Program-made: the position numbers and the translations under genes
Shown: positions 16,694-24,846 of the stretch, in pieces
How the letters are laid out: each line of letters begins with the position of its first letter
Position numbering within the stretch: the stretch's first letter is position 1
DNA from: a virus
Length of the DNA: 42,553 nt
Strand: one strand, 5' to 3'
IMG/VR virus record: IMGVR_UViG_3300035034_000230
Coordinates: 1-42,553 of that record
The notes under the pieces: model-generated
What the model was told of the DNA's origin: nothing
Seen by the model: the letters and a program-made list of their open reading frames with translations, nothing else
The model's database searches: none

Positions 16694-17932
16694 ATGTCAG
16701 ATATGAAAAAACTAATAGAATCAATTGATAGATTAACAGAATGCCCACCAATGGAAGGTGGAACAATGCCACCAGCACCAACAAACCCAGGCAATCCAGT
16801 TACAGTAAGCGTAAGTCTTAATGCCAGCGGTATGGATCATGTTGCTGATCTTATGAGATTACTACAACAGGCAGGACTTGAGCAGGCTGGCCCAGTATCA
16901 GCACCAACTATGCCAATGCGTCAAGACATGGACAGACTACGTGCTATCGTAAGCGAACCAGAGATGGAAGCAGACGCTGCTTATGGCGACGTTATTACAG
17001 ACGATGAAAGCCTAGATGAAGCCGATGATGCTCAGTCACTTATGGGTCAAATTCGAAAAATGGCCAAGGGTGTAGAAACAAACCCAGACGAACAAGCTCA
17101 TCGCATTTTTGCTCAGCAAGTCGAGTCTAATCTAATTGATTTGTTTCAGATGACAAACAGCGAAGAAGTTAGAAATCTAATTAGACAAAACAAATCTGCA
17201 CAACGAGAAGTTGATCGTAGAAATGCTAATAATATTGCAACTACATTGTGGGATATTATGAATTCAAACGAAGGTCTGGAAGAGTACGACAACGAGCCAA
17301 ACCCAGAATACCAAGATCACAAGTACATGACCAAAGATCTAAGTGGTGGTCTTAACAGAGAAAAAGGTGCATATGCTGCGGCACAGCCAGGCGACAATGC
17401 TATGGCTGTAGAAGGTGTACCTGATCTAAGTCCTAAGTTTATTAAGCATCTACAAGTAACATTTGGCGACAAAGCAATATTATCTAGTAGTGAAACTCGC
17501 AAAATTGAAGATATGATAGATAAGCTGAGTATTGAAAATCTTAAAACTCTAGTTAGTGCGGATATTCCAAATGTAAGTGATATGGCAAAAGATTACTTGC
17601 GAAATAATACACCAGGCGGCATGAAAAATTACAGCGAAAATGACGATGATACAACATACATTATCAGAAGCAAGAATTCGCAAGCACAGAGCGAATTAGC
17701 AAGACGTGCTGGCACTGCGGGTGATGAAGATATGGTTGAAGCAATCAAGAAAACTCTAATGGCAGCACTTAGTGAAAAGAAAGCCAAGCCAGACTTCCTA
17801 GATGTTGACAAGGACGGCGACAAAAAAGAGCCAATGAAAAAGGCCCTTAAAGACGCAGGCAAAGGCGGAAGCAAGCCTAAAAAAGGTGAAGTACCGCCAC
17901 AGTTTAAAAAGAAAACTAACGAAGCAGTATAA
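16694..17932 (+). CDS. acidic protein of unknown function, possible internal virion protein
   Basis: A 412-residue hydrophilic protein starting 1 nt after the previous stop. The N-terminal third is Pro/Gly/Ala-rich, the middle is helical, and the C-terminal 60 residues are strongly charged, with KPDFLDVDKDGDKKEPMKKA. The last contains an Asp-rich DVDKDGD stretch that looks like an EF-hand loop. YDNEPNPEYQDHKYMTKDLS is probably the most conserved segment. No enzyme motif is visible. Location between terminase genes and composition suggest a head-internal protein, but this is not proven. Confidence 0.5.
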   Translation: MSDMKKLIESIDRLTECPPMEGGTMPPAPTNPGNPVTVSVSLNASGMDHVADLMRLLQQAGLEQAGPVSAPTMPMRQDMDRLRAIVSEPEMEADAAYGDVITDDESLDEADDAQSLMGQIRKMAKGVETNPDEQAHRIFAQQVESNLIDLFQMTNSEEVRNLIRQNKSAQREVDRRNANNIATTLWDIMNSNEGLEEYDNEPNPEYQDHKYMTKDLSGGLNREKGAYAAAQPGDNAMAVEGVPDLSPKFIKHLQVTFGDKAILSSSETRKIEDMIDKLSIENLKTLVSADIPNVSDMAKDYLRNNTPGGMKNYSENDDDTTYIIRSKNSQAQSELARRAGTAGDEDMVEAIKKTLMAALSEKKAKPDFLDVDKDGDKKEPMKKALKDAGKGGSKPKKGEVPPQFKKKTNEAV

Positions 17933-17936
17933 CACA

Positions 17937-18200
17937 ATGGCAGCACTCGCAAGACTACAAATGCAACACGATGCTGAAAAGAAATATAAAGACAGTATGT
18001 CGAAGAAAAAAGAATCAGCAGTCAGTGAAATATCAAGCGATCTAGCAAAGCGTTATACCAAAAATGCTAAGATGGATCGTGACTTCAACGACGATGATAT
18101 TAAGAGACAAGCAAAGTCGGGTCAAAGCACACAGGATATGCAGAGACGAAATTCTAAGAGAACCAAAGGTATTAATCAAGCTAAAAAGCGTATGGATTAA
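17937..18200 (+). CDS. small basic protein, function unknown
   Basis: An 87-residue Lys/Arg-rich protein starting 4 nt after the previous stop. An upstream in-frame TTG-type extension into the previous gene is ignored because ATG 17937 (AALARLQMQHDAEKKYK) is well placed. It is predicted to be helical and soluble, and its charge would allow nucleic-acid binding. It is followed by a strong terminator. Confidence 0.6.
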   Translation: MAALARLQMQHDAEKKYKDSMSKKKESAVSEISSDLAKRYTKNAKMDRDFNDDDIKRQAKSGQSTQDMQRRNSKRTKGINQAKKRMD

Positions 18201-18218
18201 TCTACAATGGATAATATC

Positions 18219-18247
18219 AAATAGGCTCTTCGGAGCCTATTTTTTTG
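18219..18247 (+). terminator. rho-independent terminator before the gp17 region
   Basis: Perfect stem ATAGGCTC / GAGCCTAT with a TTCG loop, followed by T7. Confidence 0.9.
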
Positions 18248-18255
18248 AGTAAATA
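18248..18255 (+). promoter_or_regulatory. late promoter of the terminase N-fragment
   Basis: AGTAAATA, then TATAC, then the ATG at 18261. There is no Shine-Dalgarno sequence, so the message is predicted to be leaderless. Confidence 0.55.
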
Positions 18256-18260
18256 TATAC

Positions 18261-18899
18261 ATGTCAAAATCACTAGACGGCGTACTAATTAAAAAAGCCA
18301 ACAAACAAGAAACGTATACAGAACAGCAGATTGCAGACCTACTGGCCTGTATGGATCCTGATGAAGGTTATTTACATTTTGCAAGACAGTTTGCATACAT
18401 CCAACACCCTGTAAAGGGGAAACTGTTGTTTGATCCTTATGAGTATCAACTACGCTTGATGCACAGTTATCACAATTATAGATTCAACATCAACATGATG
18501 CCTAGACAAACAGGTAAGACCACCTGTGCTGCTATCTATCTTGTATGGTATGCTATGTTCCATCCTGATCAGACCATACTAATTGCTGCACACAAATACA
18601 CAGGTGCTCAGGAAATTATGGCTCGTATACGCTATGTGTATGAAACTTGTCCAGATCATATACGTGCTGGTGTTACCAGTTACAATAAAGGCTCAATGGA
18701 ATTTGAAAACGGAAGCCGTATTGTAAGCCAAACAACAACAGGCAACACTGGTCGTGGTATGAGTATTTCACTACTGTATTGTTTAGACGGTGATACTACA
18801 ACTGTTAAGGTTAGAAATAAACAAACTCTTATAGAAGAAGAATTAACATTAGCAGAATTGTACGGTAAACTTACTGGTGCTGCTAGAATAATCACATGA
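18261..18899 (+). CDS. 17: terminase large subunit, fragment 1 (N-extein) + short N-intein
   Basis: Residues 1-173 are the N-terminal ATPase part of gp17. The Walker A-like motif RQTGKTT is at 82-88 and the segment ends SISLLY, the hydrophobic strand of Walker B. At Cys174 the sequence switches to a 39-residue N-intein beginning CLDGDTTTVKV and stops at 18897. The missing Walker B acids (DE) begin the extein of the next fragment at 20136. The product must be joined in trans to the proteins from 19800 and 21565. Joined exteins give 526 residues, compared with 610 in T4 gp17. The stop overlaps the endonuclease start (ATGA). Confidence 0.9.
   Translation: MSKSLDGVLIKKANKQETYTEQQIADLLACMDPDEGYLHFARQFAYIQHPVKGKLLFDPYEYQLRLMHSYHNYRFNINMMPRQTGKTTCAAIYLVWYAMFHPDQTILIAAHKYTGAQEIMARIRYVYETCPDHIRAGVTSYNKGSMEFENGSRIVSQTTTGNTGRGMSISLLYCLDGDTTTVKVRNKQTLIEEELTLAELYGKLTGAARIIT
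18780..18896 (+). other. split intein 1 (TerL-a), N-half
   Basis: 39 codons. Contains only intein block A (CLDGDT) and a short LAELYGKL helix. The block B His lies in the C-half, so the split is atypical, like AceL-TerL. Confidence 0.85.
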
Positions 18900-19825
18900 C
18901 AAGTTTGCATTTGTATAAATACTGTATGAACAAAAAAATAGAACAGTTTAAAAAACGTAATCGCAAACGTAATGCACATCTCTATCAGGTCAATAAATCG
19001 GAGGGAATTGACTACATAGTATGTCCGGTTTCGCAAGAACGAGTTTCGATGATTAAATCGTCGTACATTGAACGGGTATTAAGTATGACTGTAGACGTAT
19101 ATGATGCGTTGTATCCGGGTGTTAGAGGTGTCAGTGAAACAAGAAAGAAGAATATTAAAAAAGGTTTACAGCAAGTAGACCCTGTAACAGGAAAAACTAA
19201 GTACGAGATAAGTCAAGAAAAATCTAGAAAAGTATTATTGGAAACTGACGAAAACGGCGTTTCCGGATATAAAAGAAAAGGCGAAAAGACTCGTGCAACA
19301 CATATGAAAAATATCGATGAGTTTGGCCGAAATGGTTATTCACAGCTTGCCTCGAAAGCCATTGTAAAAGGTAACACAACAAAGGCAAAAAAGGGACTAA
19401 TATTAGAGCCTAGTTTCCGCAACGAATATTACAGATATAAATCTGTTGTTTTATATGTTACAGAACAGTTTAGAGCCGAAATAACAACAGGCTATAAAAC
19501 TGGATTAGCTGGAACATTAGGTGCATATCATATTGATCATATGTTTTCGATAATAAACGGATACAAGAATCAAGTTAGTCCGCTACTTATAGGAAGTAAA
19601 TATAACTTAAAAATGATTCCTTGGAAGGATAATTTGTCAAAACATAGCTCTAGCAGTATTTCTTTTAATGAGCTACTGACTATCTCAAAATATAATGAGA
19701 AGCGATCTAGACAAGAATACTTTTATTTTTTAAATCTAATTGAGTTAGATTTAAAAAATAAAACACCTGTTTCCGGCGCCCATTTAATGGAAAGATTTTA
19801 TGAATCAAAACTATATACCAAATAA
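18896..19825 (+). CDS. HNH-type homing endonuclease of intein 1
   Basis: A free-standing gene between the two halves of intein 1. The C-terminal part has HNH-like residues in AYHIDHMFSIINGYKN and KYNLKMIPWKDNLSKH (His-Ile-Asp-His, Asn, Asn, Lys-His). The middle is Lys-rich with DEFGRNGYSQLASKA, probably DNA-binding. ATG 18896 overlaps the N-intein stop; a second ATG at 18926 lies 4 nt after a TATAAATA late promoter and would give 299 residues from a separate late message. The 3' end overlaps the C-intein gene by 26 nt. Confidence 0.75.
   Translation: MTSLHLYKYCMNKKIEQFKKRNRKRNAHLYQVNKSEGIDYIVCPVSQERVSMIKSSYIERVLSMTVDVYDALYPGVRGVSETRKKNIKKGLQQVDPVTGKTKYEISQEKSRKVLLETDENGVSGYKRKGEKTRATHMKNIDEFGRNGYSQLASKAIVKGNTTKAKKGLILEPSFRNEYYRYKSVVLYVTEQFRAEITTGYKTGLAGTLGAYHIDHMFSIINGYKNQVSPLLIGSKYNLKMIPWKDNLSKHSSSSISFNELLTISKYNEKRSRQEYFYFLNLIELDLKNKTPVSGAHLMERFYESKLYTK
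18914..18921 (+). promoter_or_regulatory. late promoter inside the intein-1 endonuclease start region
   Basis: Perfect TATAAATA followed by CTGT and ATG 18926. If used, the message starts at or beside that ATG. Confidence 0.65.
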
Positions 19826-20135
19826 TGAATACGAAATACTAACACCTAACGGGTGGGAAGATTTTGAAGGAGTAATATTTAACGAAAATGCAAATAAGCA
19901 TTCACGTAAAATTTATTTTGATGACAACAGCTTTGTAACAGCAACTAACGATCATAGATTTTTTTCTAATAAAAAAGAGATAAAAGTAGTTGACTTAAAT
20001 GTAGGAGATGTATTAGATTCCTATAATACTGTTAAAAAAATAATCAAACTTGAAGATTTAGTATTAGAGCATACATATGAAATTTTTAATGCCGAGAATC
20101 ATGTAATAATAGCAAACCAAATTAACTCACATCAA
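19800..20135 (+). other. split intein 1 (TerL-a), C-half
   Basis: 112 codons, containing block B (TATNDH) and blocks F/G. The last residue is Gln (SHQ|C) instead of the usual Asn. The +1 extein residue is Cys. Confidence 0.85.
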
Positions 20136-20537
20136 TGTGACGAATTTGCGTTCGTACAACCAAACATTGCTGAAGAATTCTGGACATCAATATCACCTAC
20201 ACTAGCAACAGGTGGTAGAGCTATTATTACTTCAACGCCCAACAGTGACGAAGATACTTTTGCTACTATTTGGAAGCAGGCTGAAAATAAGTTTGATGAA
20301 TACGGAAACGAATCAGAACTAGGTGTAAACGGGTTCCATGCGTTTAGAGCCAGTTGGGATGAGCACCCTGACAGAGATGAAAAATGGAAATCAGATGAAG
20401 TTGGACGTATCGGCGAAGAAAAATTCCGCAGAGAATACGGGTGTGTGACACGCAATACTATGATAACTTTGCAAGACGAATTTGGAAAAGAATTTGAAAT
20501 CACAATCGGTGAGTTATTTAATATGCTAGATAAATAA
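19800..20537 (+). CDS. 17: terminase large subunit, fragment 2: C-intein 1 + middle extein + N-intein 2
   Basis: Three parts are visible. Residues 1-112 are the C-half of intein 1, with YEILTPNGWEDFEGV, the block B motif TATNDH and the ending VIIANQINSHQ before Cys113. Residues 113-214 are the middle gp17 extein: CDEFAFVQPNIAEEF completes Walker B, and AIITSTPNS is the following coupling-type motif. Residues 215-245 are a second N-intein (CVTRNTMITLQD … LFNMLDK) ending in a stop. Both ends must splice in trans. The start has GGAAAG 5 nt upstream and lies inside the end of the endonuclease gene. Confidence 0.9.
   Translation: MNQNYIPNNEYEILTPNGWEDFEGVIFNENANKHSRKIYFDDNSFVTATNDHRFFSNKKEIKVVDLNVGDVLDSYNTVKKIIKLEDLVLEHTYEIFNAENHVIIANQINSHQCDEFAFVQPNIAEEFWTSISPTLATGGRAIITSTPNSDEDTFATIWKQAENKFDEYGNESELGVNGFHAFRASWDEHPDRDEKWKSDEVGRIGEEKFRREYGCVTRNTMITLQDEFGKEFEITIGELFNMLDK
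20442..20534 (+). other. split intein 2 (TerL-b), N-half
   Basis: 31 codons, starting at Cys after the extein sequence RREYG; block A reads CVTRNT. Another atypically short N-half. Confidence 0.85.
20529..20536 (+). promoter_or_regulatory. late promoter overlapping the intein-2 N-half stop
   Basis: GATAAATA encodes the final Asp-Lys and the start of the stop codon. It lies 31 nt before a GTG (20568) preceded by GGAGA. Confidence 0.6.
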
Positions 20538-20642
20538 TTGCACAACATTAATTTAGCGGAGAATACTGTGAGTGCAACATACATATTGTCAAAAATCGAC
20601 AACAATTAATATTGCAAAACAAATGGACAATTTACACGTCAT

Positions 20643-21581
20643 TTGAGAAAGTATGAGTTAACTTATCAAGATTATTATGAAACATATGTAACAAACACTA
20701 GCCCCAGATGTGCTTGCGGCCAAAGATTGGCATTTTATCAAAAAACTGAATCTTATGCAAACAGTTGCGGCTCGCCCGAATGCAGAGGCAAAAACATATC
20801 TAATACAAAACAAAACTGGACGACAACACAGCGTCAACAAGATCGACTAAACAAACAACGTGCAGCAGCCAATCGCACAGACGAGCAAAAAACACAGCAG
20901 GTTAAAAAAGCAAGACAAACCTTTAATGAAAAATACGGAGTTGACTGGGGGTCTACCCTTGATAGTCAAAAAACGAAATCAAAAAAAACTAAACTTGAAA
21001 AGTACGACAACGAAAAGTATAACAACAGTCGGCAGGCTAGTCTAAGTAGAATCAGTCGGTCTGTTGACCAAAAGAATAAAAGTAACGCACAACGAAGAAA
21101 AACTAACTTGGAAAGATACGGAGTTGAAAACGTATTGTTGACAAAATCAACTCCTAATAAGGTTAACAAAGGCAACAGATCTATTAAGGAATATACATTG
21201 CCAAGCGGAACAACTATTGGAGTTAGAGGACACGAACCATTTGCATTGGATATACTATTTGGAGAAATGAATTATCAAGAACACGAAGTTGTAGTACACG
21301 ACGACTATTCAACCTATGCTATAGAAATATTTGAATACATGAACACAAACATGCATAATACAAAATATTATCCAGACATATACATCTCTAAAGAACACAG
21401 AATTATCGAAGTAAAAAGCCAATGGTGGTGGGATGGATACGGGGCAGAAAAGTATAGTTCAAGATTGTTGAATAATCTCAAAAAACGACAAGTAGTGATA
21501 GATAAAGGATATAACTATGAAGTATGGATATTTGAAAATAAATACACTTATAAGGTATTAAAAGATGACGCAGATTTTTAA
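20643..21581 (+). CDS. PD-(D/E)XK homing endonuclease of intein 2, N terminus probably damaged
   Basis: From TTG 20643 the frame encodes 312 residues. KYELTYQDYYETY and CACGQR…CGSPEC look like a zinc-binding N-terminal module. The middle is Lys/Gln-rich, and the C-terminal domain has YYPDIYISKEHRIIEVKSQ, a PD-(D/E)XK signature. The frame continues upstream through CKTNGQFTRHLR to a TAA at 20607; before that, still in frame, lies GTG 20568 with GGAGA 5 nt upstream. The original start was therefore probably 20568, with a stop now separating it from the rest. The 3' end overlaps the next C-intein gene by 17 nt. Confidence 0.65.
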   Translation: MRKYELTYQDYYETYVTNTSPRCACGQRLAFYQKTESYANSCGSPECRGKNISNTKQNWTTTQRQQDRLNKQRAAANRTDEQKTQQVKKARQTFNEKYGVDWGSTLDSQKTKSKKTKLEKYDNEKYNNSRQASLSRISRSVDQKNKSNAQRRKTNLERYGVENVLLTKSTPNKVNKGNRSIKEYTLPSGTTIGVRGHEPFALDILFGEMNYQEHEVVVHDDYSTYAIEIFEYMNTNMHNTKYYPDIYISKEHRIIEVKSQWWWDGYGAEKYSSRLLNNLKKRQVVIDKGYNYEVWIFENKYTYKVLKDDADF

Positions 21582-21906
21582 AGAAAACGTATCAAACTAT
21601 AAAGTGTTAACACCAAGTGGATTTCAAGATTTTGCCGGTGTAGCAATGATGGGAATACAACCGTTGTTAAGAATGGAGTTTGAAAGAGGCGCGGTTGTTG
21701 AATGCACATATGATCACAAATTTTATACAACACTAGAACACCACAAAGAAGCATGTGAAATAGAGATAGGCGATACAGTAATTACTACCGAAGGCAATAT
21801 AGCACTAATTAATAAAGTTGAACTAGGATATAGCGAACCTGTTTACGATCTAATAGAAGTAGCAAATGGACACAAATATTTTACAAATCGTATATTAAGT
21901 TCGAAC
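21565..21906 (+). other. split intein 2 (TerL-b), C-half
   Basis: 114 codons, ending ILSSN|C: terminal Asn, penultimate Ser, +1 Cys. Block B His is in TYDH. Confidence 0.85.
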
Positions 21907-22662
21907 TGCGAATTCCTGGTATTTGACGAAACGCTGATCAGCAGTCTTAAATTAGCTGTAATGGAAGGTGCTATTCCACAGATCAACATGGGGCAAACTC
22001 GTTGGTATAAAAAGCCAACCAGCCAGTATACCTATTGTGTAGCACTGGACCCTAGTATGGGCACCGGCGGCGACCATGCTGCTATACAGGTATTTGAATT
22101 GCCCTCATATGAACAGGTGGCTGAATGGCAACACAACACCACAGCTATCCCTGGCCAGATCAGAGTTATGGCAGATATCTGTAAATATATCGCAGACGAA
22201 ACCGGCAACCCTAACGGAATTTATTGGAGCGTGGAGAACAATGGTATAGGCGAGGCCGCCCTGATTGTTATAAACGACTTTAGCGAAGAAAACATTCCAG
22301 GATTGTTTATCAGTGAGCCCATACGCAAAGGACATGTTCGTAAATTCCGTAAAGGATTTAATACTACACACAGTTCGAAAATCACTGCCTGTAGTCGACT
22401 AAAGACCATGATAGAAAATGATAAGATGTTGATACGTTCAAAGCCTCTTATATCAGAACTCAAAGGATATGTAGCAACAGGCAGCAGCTTCCAAGCCAAA
22501 ACGGGCATGGGCGATGACTTAGTAAGTGCTACACTATTGATCTTAAGAATGATGACAGTATTAAAAGATTGGGACCCAAGAGTCTACAACACGTTTACAC
22601 AGGCTGATCATGATGACAATTATGAGCCGCCCATGCCAATCTTTATAAGCACAGGATATTAA
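21565..22662 (+). CDS. 17: terminase large subunit, fragment 3: C-intein 2 + C-terminal extein
   Basis: Residues 1-114 are the C-half of intein 2 (YKVLTPSGFQDFAGV, then ECTYDH as block B, ending FTNRILSSN). Cys115 starts the C-terminal 251 residues of gp17. CEFLVFDETLISS resumes the extein interrupted after RREYG, and the RNase H-fold nuclease motifs follow: CVALDPSMGTGGDHAA, YWSVENNGIGEA and GMGDDLVSATLL. This domain cuts packaged DNA. The stop overlaps the late promoter of the next gene. Confidence 0.9.
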   Translation: MTQIFKENVSNYKVLTPSGFQDFAGVAMMGIQPLLRMEFERGAVVECTYDHKFYTTLEHHKEACEIEIGDTVITTEGNIALINKVELGYSEPVYDLIEVANGHKYFTNRILSSNCEFLVFDETLISSLKLAVMEGAIPQINMGQTRWYKKPTSQYTYCVALDPSMGTGGDHAAIQVFELPSYEQVAEWQHNTTAIPGQIRVMADICKYIADETGNPNGIYWSVENNGIGEAALIVINDFSEENIPGLFISEPIRKGHVRKFRKGFNTTHSSKITACSRLKTMIENDKMLIRSKPLISELKGYVATGSSFQAKTGMGDDLVSATLLILRMMTVLKDWDPRVYNTFTQADHDDNYEPPMPIFISTGY

Positions 22663-22668
22663 TAAATA
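22661..22668 (+). promoter_or_regulatory. late promoter overlapping the terminase stop
   Basis: AATAAATA, CAAT, then ATG 22673; predicted leaderless message. Confidence 0.6.
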
Positions 22669-22672
22669 CAAT

Positions 22673-24721
22673 ATGGCAGAGTTTGATAAAATAGGTGAAG
22701 ACCTCTTCAACAAGATACGTGGACGCTTTCCCAGTGTTACTATAGGTGATGCTGAAGGTAATGTTACCAACGAGCCAAACACAGCTCGATTTTTCGATTT
22801 TGATTACAAAACTGGTGAGAGAACACTGGGCAAGGTCAGTGTTAGTGTATCAGAGGATGACGGGTTAACTGTTATCTACTCAAAAGATTTTATTCAAAAC
22901 GAAGACGAATCAACACAGGGCGAATGGTACAATTTTTTAAAAGAACTCAGAGTCTTTAGTAAAAAGCGTATGATGGATTTCAGTGTTAGAGACATCAACA
23001 AATCAAATCTCAACAAAAGAGATTATCAATTTTTAGCAAATCGTTCCGAGGACGGCAAAATGACAGAATCAAGATTATATGGCTCATCACGTATAAGCTA
23101 TCAAAAGTTTGACAATTCGAGATTAGTTATCAAACATACAGAAAGCATCAATGCTGAAAACGCTGGCGGACGCACACAAAAGATAGGCACTATCTATATT
23201 GAAAGCGGCGACGGCGAAAGGTTTCGTTATCCGTATAAACATCTAAGTGGTGCTAGAGCAATGGCACGTCACGTAAGTGAAGGCGGCAAACCATACGATG
23301 ATTTCGGCGGACACATCACTGGTCTATCAGAAGAAATGGCGAAACTGCGCAAGTTCAAGACATACATGGGACGCAGTGCTGTGATGGCAGAAAGCCTATC
23401 TGGGTATATGGACATCGTCAAAGAGCGTATTAGCACAGTAAAGAAAACAATTGAAAATCTTCAAAAGCCAGCATACTACGCTGAGGCGTTTGGCAGTTTC
23501 GAAAAGCCTGTAATGGAAGACGTGCCCAGCGATGTGTCAGAAAATTGGATTGACGAATTAACCATCAAACAGTTCAACGAAGAACTAGCAGATGTATTTC
23601 CTTATATCTACAATCTAGTAAAAGAAGGCACCAAGGCCAAGTCACTGGGTCCAGATGATCTAGACGAGTCGGGTCTACAGTATTACACAGGTGTAAAAAA
23701 GCACGGCGAAGAATATATGATAAAGGCCGCTGCCGCAGGACGTGACGGCGCATCGCAAGAAGAGTTAGGCCGTTTGAAAGACAAGTACAGCAAAGCAGCA
23801 AAGAACAAAAAGACACAAGAAGAAATTGAACTAGAGCAGGCTTTTGAAAACACTATGGGACAGTTTTCAGATTCAGTATGTGAAGACTGTGGCAACCCAA
23901 GTTGGCACACACTAGGTATGACTGGAGAAGAAATCGAAGAAGGCGAACGTCACGGCAACGACGAGATATATGACAAGTGCTGGAAGGGATTCGAAAGAGT
24001 ACCTGGCACAACAAGAGGTGAAAAAGGCTCCTGCCGTAAGAAACCAAAAAAAGAAAGTGAAGGTGACGTAGAAGAAACTCCAACTACTAAATTAAATGCT
24101 GTAATTAAAAAATTAAATAGAGAAATATCCGCGCAAAAGCCGGCGCATGAAATAATTGATGCAATCGTTAGACTGATTAAACACCAAGATACTCAACCAA
24201 TTAAAGATCTTAGTGCAACTGATAAAAGCATACTTTTATCTATATTTAAAGATGCTGGAATTGATATAATGGATTATTGGGTTGGCGGTACAGGTAGCAA
24301 TTCTAATCCCAATAGCTCATATCCTATTGACTTAATGATGGGTCAGTTCGGCGAAGACGACACAGATGAAGGCAATGCATTTGCAAACGCTGTTCGTCAA
24401 GCTAAGATGAACGGCAAGAAAAAAGGCGACAAAGTCCAAGGTCCAGACGGCGATGAGATCACACTAGAAAAAGAACAGAAGACACCATTAAGCGAGTTCA
24501 TTCTAAGTTATTTTGACAGACAGTCAGGTCAGTTCCCCAAAGGCGAAACCGCAGTATTAACTATGATTGAAAAGGACTACGGCGAAGAGTTCATAGAACC
24601 CGCAAAGGCGTTTATAGAACAGATAAACAATCTCGTAGCAGAACGTTTTGGTTATAGAGAGCCAGACATTCAAGAAGACAATTACGAACTAGGTCACATC
24701 TCAAGGTTAGCGGGTCTTTGA
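22673..24721 (+). CDS. large protein of unknown function with a Cys-rich module
   Basis: A 682-residue protein with its own late promoter. The first 200 residues are alpha/beta with KELRVFSKKRMMDFSVRDIN and IGTIYIESGDGERFRYPYKH. The middle is helical and charged. At about residues 400-460 a Cys/His module (CEDCGNPSWHT … CWKGFERVPG … GSCRKK) could bind zinc. The C-terminal part has LSEFILSYFDRQSGQFPKGE. No enzyme family is recognised. Late expression and size suggest a virion or DNA-associated protein. Confidence 0.6.
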   Translation: MAEFDKIGEDLFNKIRGRFPSVTIGDAEGNVTNEPNTARFFDFDYKTGERTLGKVSVSVSEDDGLTVIYSKDFIQNEDESTQGEWYNFLKELRVFSKKRMMDFSVRDINKSNLNKRDYQFLANRSEDGKMTESRLYGSSRISYQKFDNSRLVIKHTESINAENAGGRTQKIGTIYIESGDGERFRYPYKHLSGARAMARHVSEGGKPYDDFGGHITGLSEEMAKLRKFKTYMGRSAVMAESLSGYMDIVKERISTVKKTIENLQKPAYYAEAFGSFEKPVMEDVPSDVSENWIDELTIKQFNEELADVFPYIYNLVKEGTKAKSLGPDDLDESGLQYYTGVKKHGEEYMIKAAAAGRDGASQEELGRLKDKYSKAAKNKKTQEEIELEQAFENTMGQFSDSVCEDCGNPSWHTLGMTGEEIEEGERHGNDEIYDKCWKGFERVPGTTRGEKGSCRKKPKKESEGDVEETPTTKLNAVIKKLNREISAQKPAHEIIDAIVRLIKHQDTQPIKDLSATDKSILLSIFKDAGIDIMDYWVGGTGSNSNPNSSYPIDLMMGQFGEDDTDEGNAFANAVRQAKMNGKKKGDKVQGPDGDEITLEKEQKTPLSEFILSYFDRQSGQFPKGETAVLTMIEKDYGEEFIEPAKAFIEQINNLVAERFGYREPDIQEDNYELGHISRLAGL

Positions 24722-24730
24722 TCCGCTAAC
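24706..24730 (+). terminator. hairpin at the end of the large unknown gene
   Basis: Perfect 8-bp stem GTTAGCGG / CCGCTAAC with a 9-nt loop containing the stop codon. Only a weak T-rich tail follows, so termination may be partial. Confidence 0.5.
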
Positions 24731-24755
24731 TGTTTGAAAAAATTTATCTTTTCGC

Positions 24756-24784
24756 TTGACAGGATAAATAACTTCGTGTAGTAT
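24756..24784 (+). promoter_or_regulatory. sigma70-type promoter of gp32 with embedded late promoter
   Basis: TTGACA (24756-24761), 17-nt spacer, TAGTAT (24779-24784). The spacer contains GATAAATA (24763-24770), a late promoter, so gp32 could be transcribed both early and late. A leader of about 55 nt follows, with AGGAGG at 24834-24839. Confidence 0.7.
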
Positions 24785-24846
24785 GTAATAGTGCTACACA
24801 CAATTAGGCACAAAAGCACATAGGCATTATAATAGGAGGCAACACT

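Noticed and set aside
16467-16794. Two minus-strand open frames with hydrophobic stretches across 16467-16794
   Set aside because: They lie opposite Lys/Glu-rich coding sequence, whose complement gives Phe/Leu/Ser-rich frames by default; no start signals.
18896-19825. Breaks in the terminase gene as sequencing errors or simple frameshifts
   Set aside because: Intein block motifs lie exactly at each break on both sides, the exteins join without missing residues, and the intervening sequence is a full endonuclease gene.
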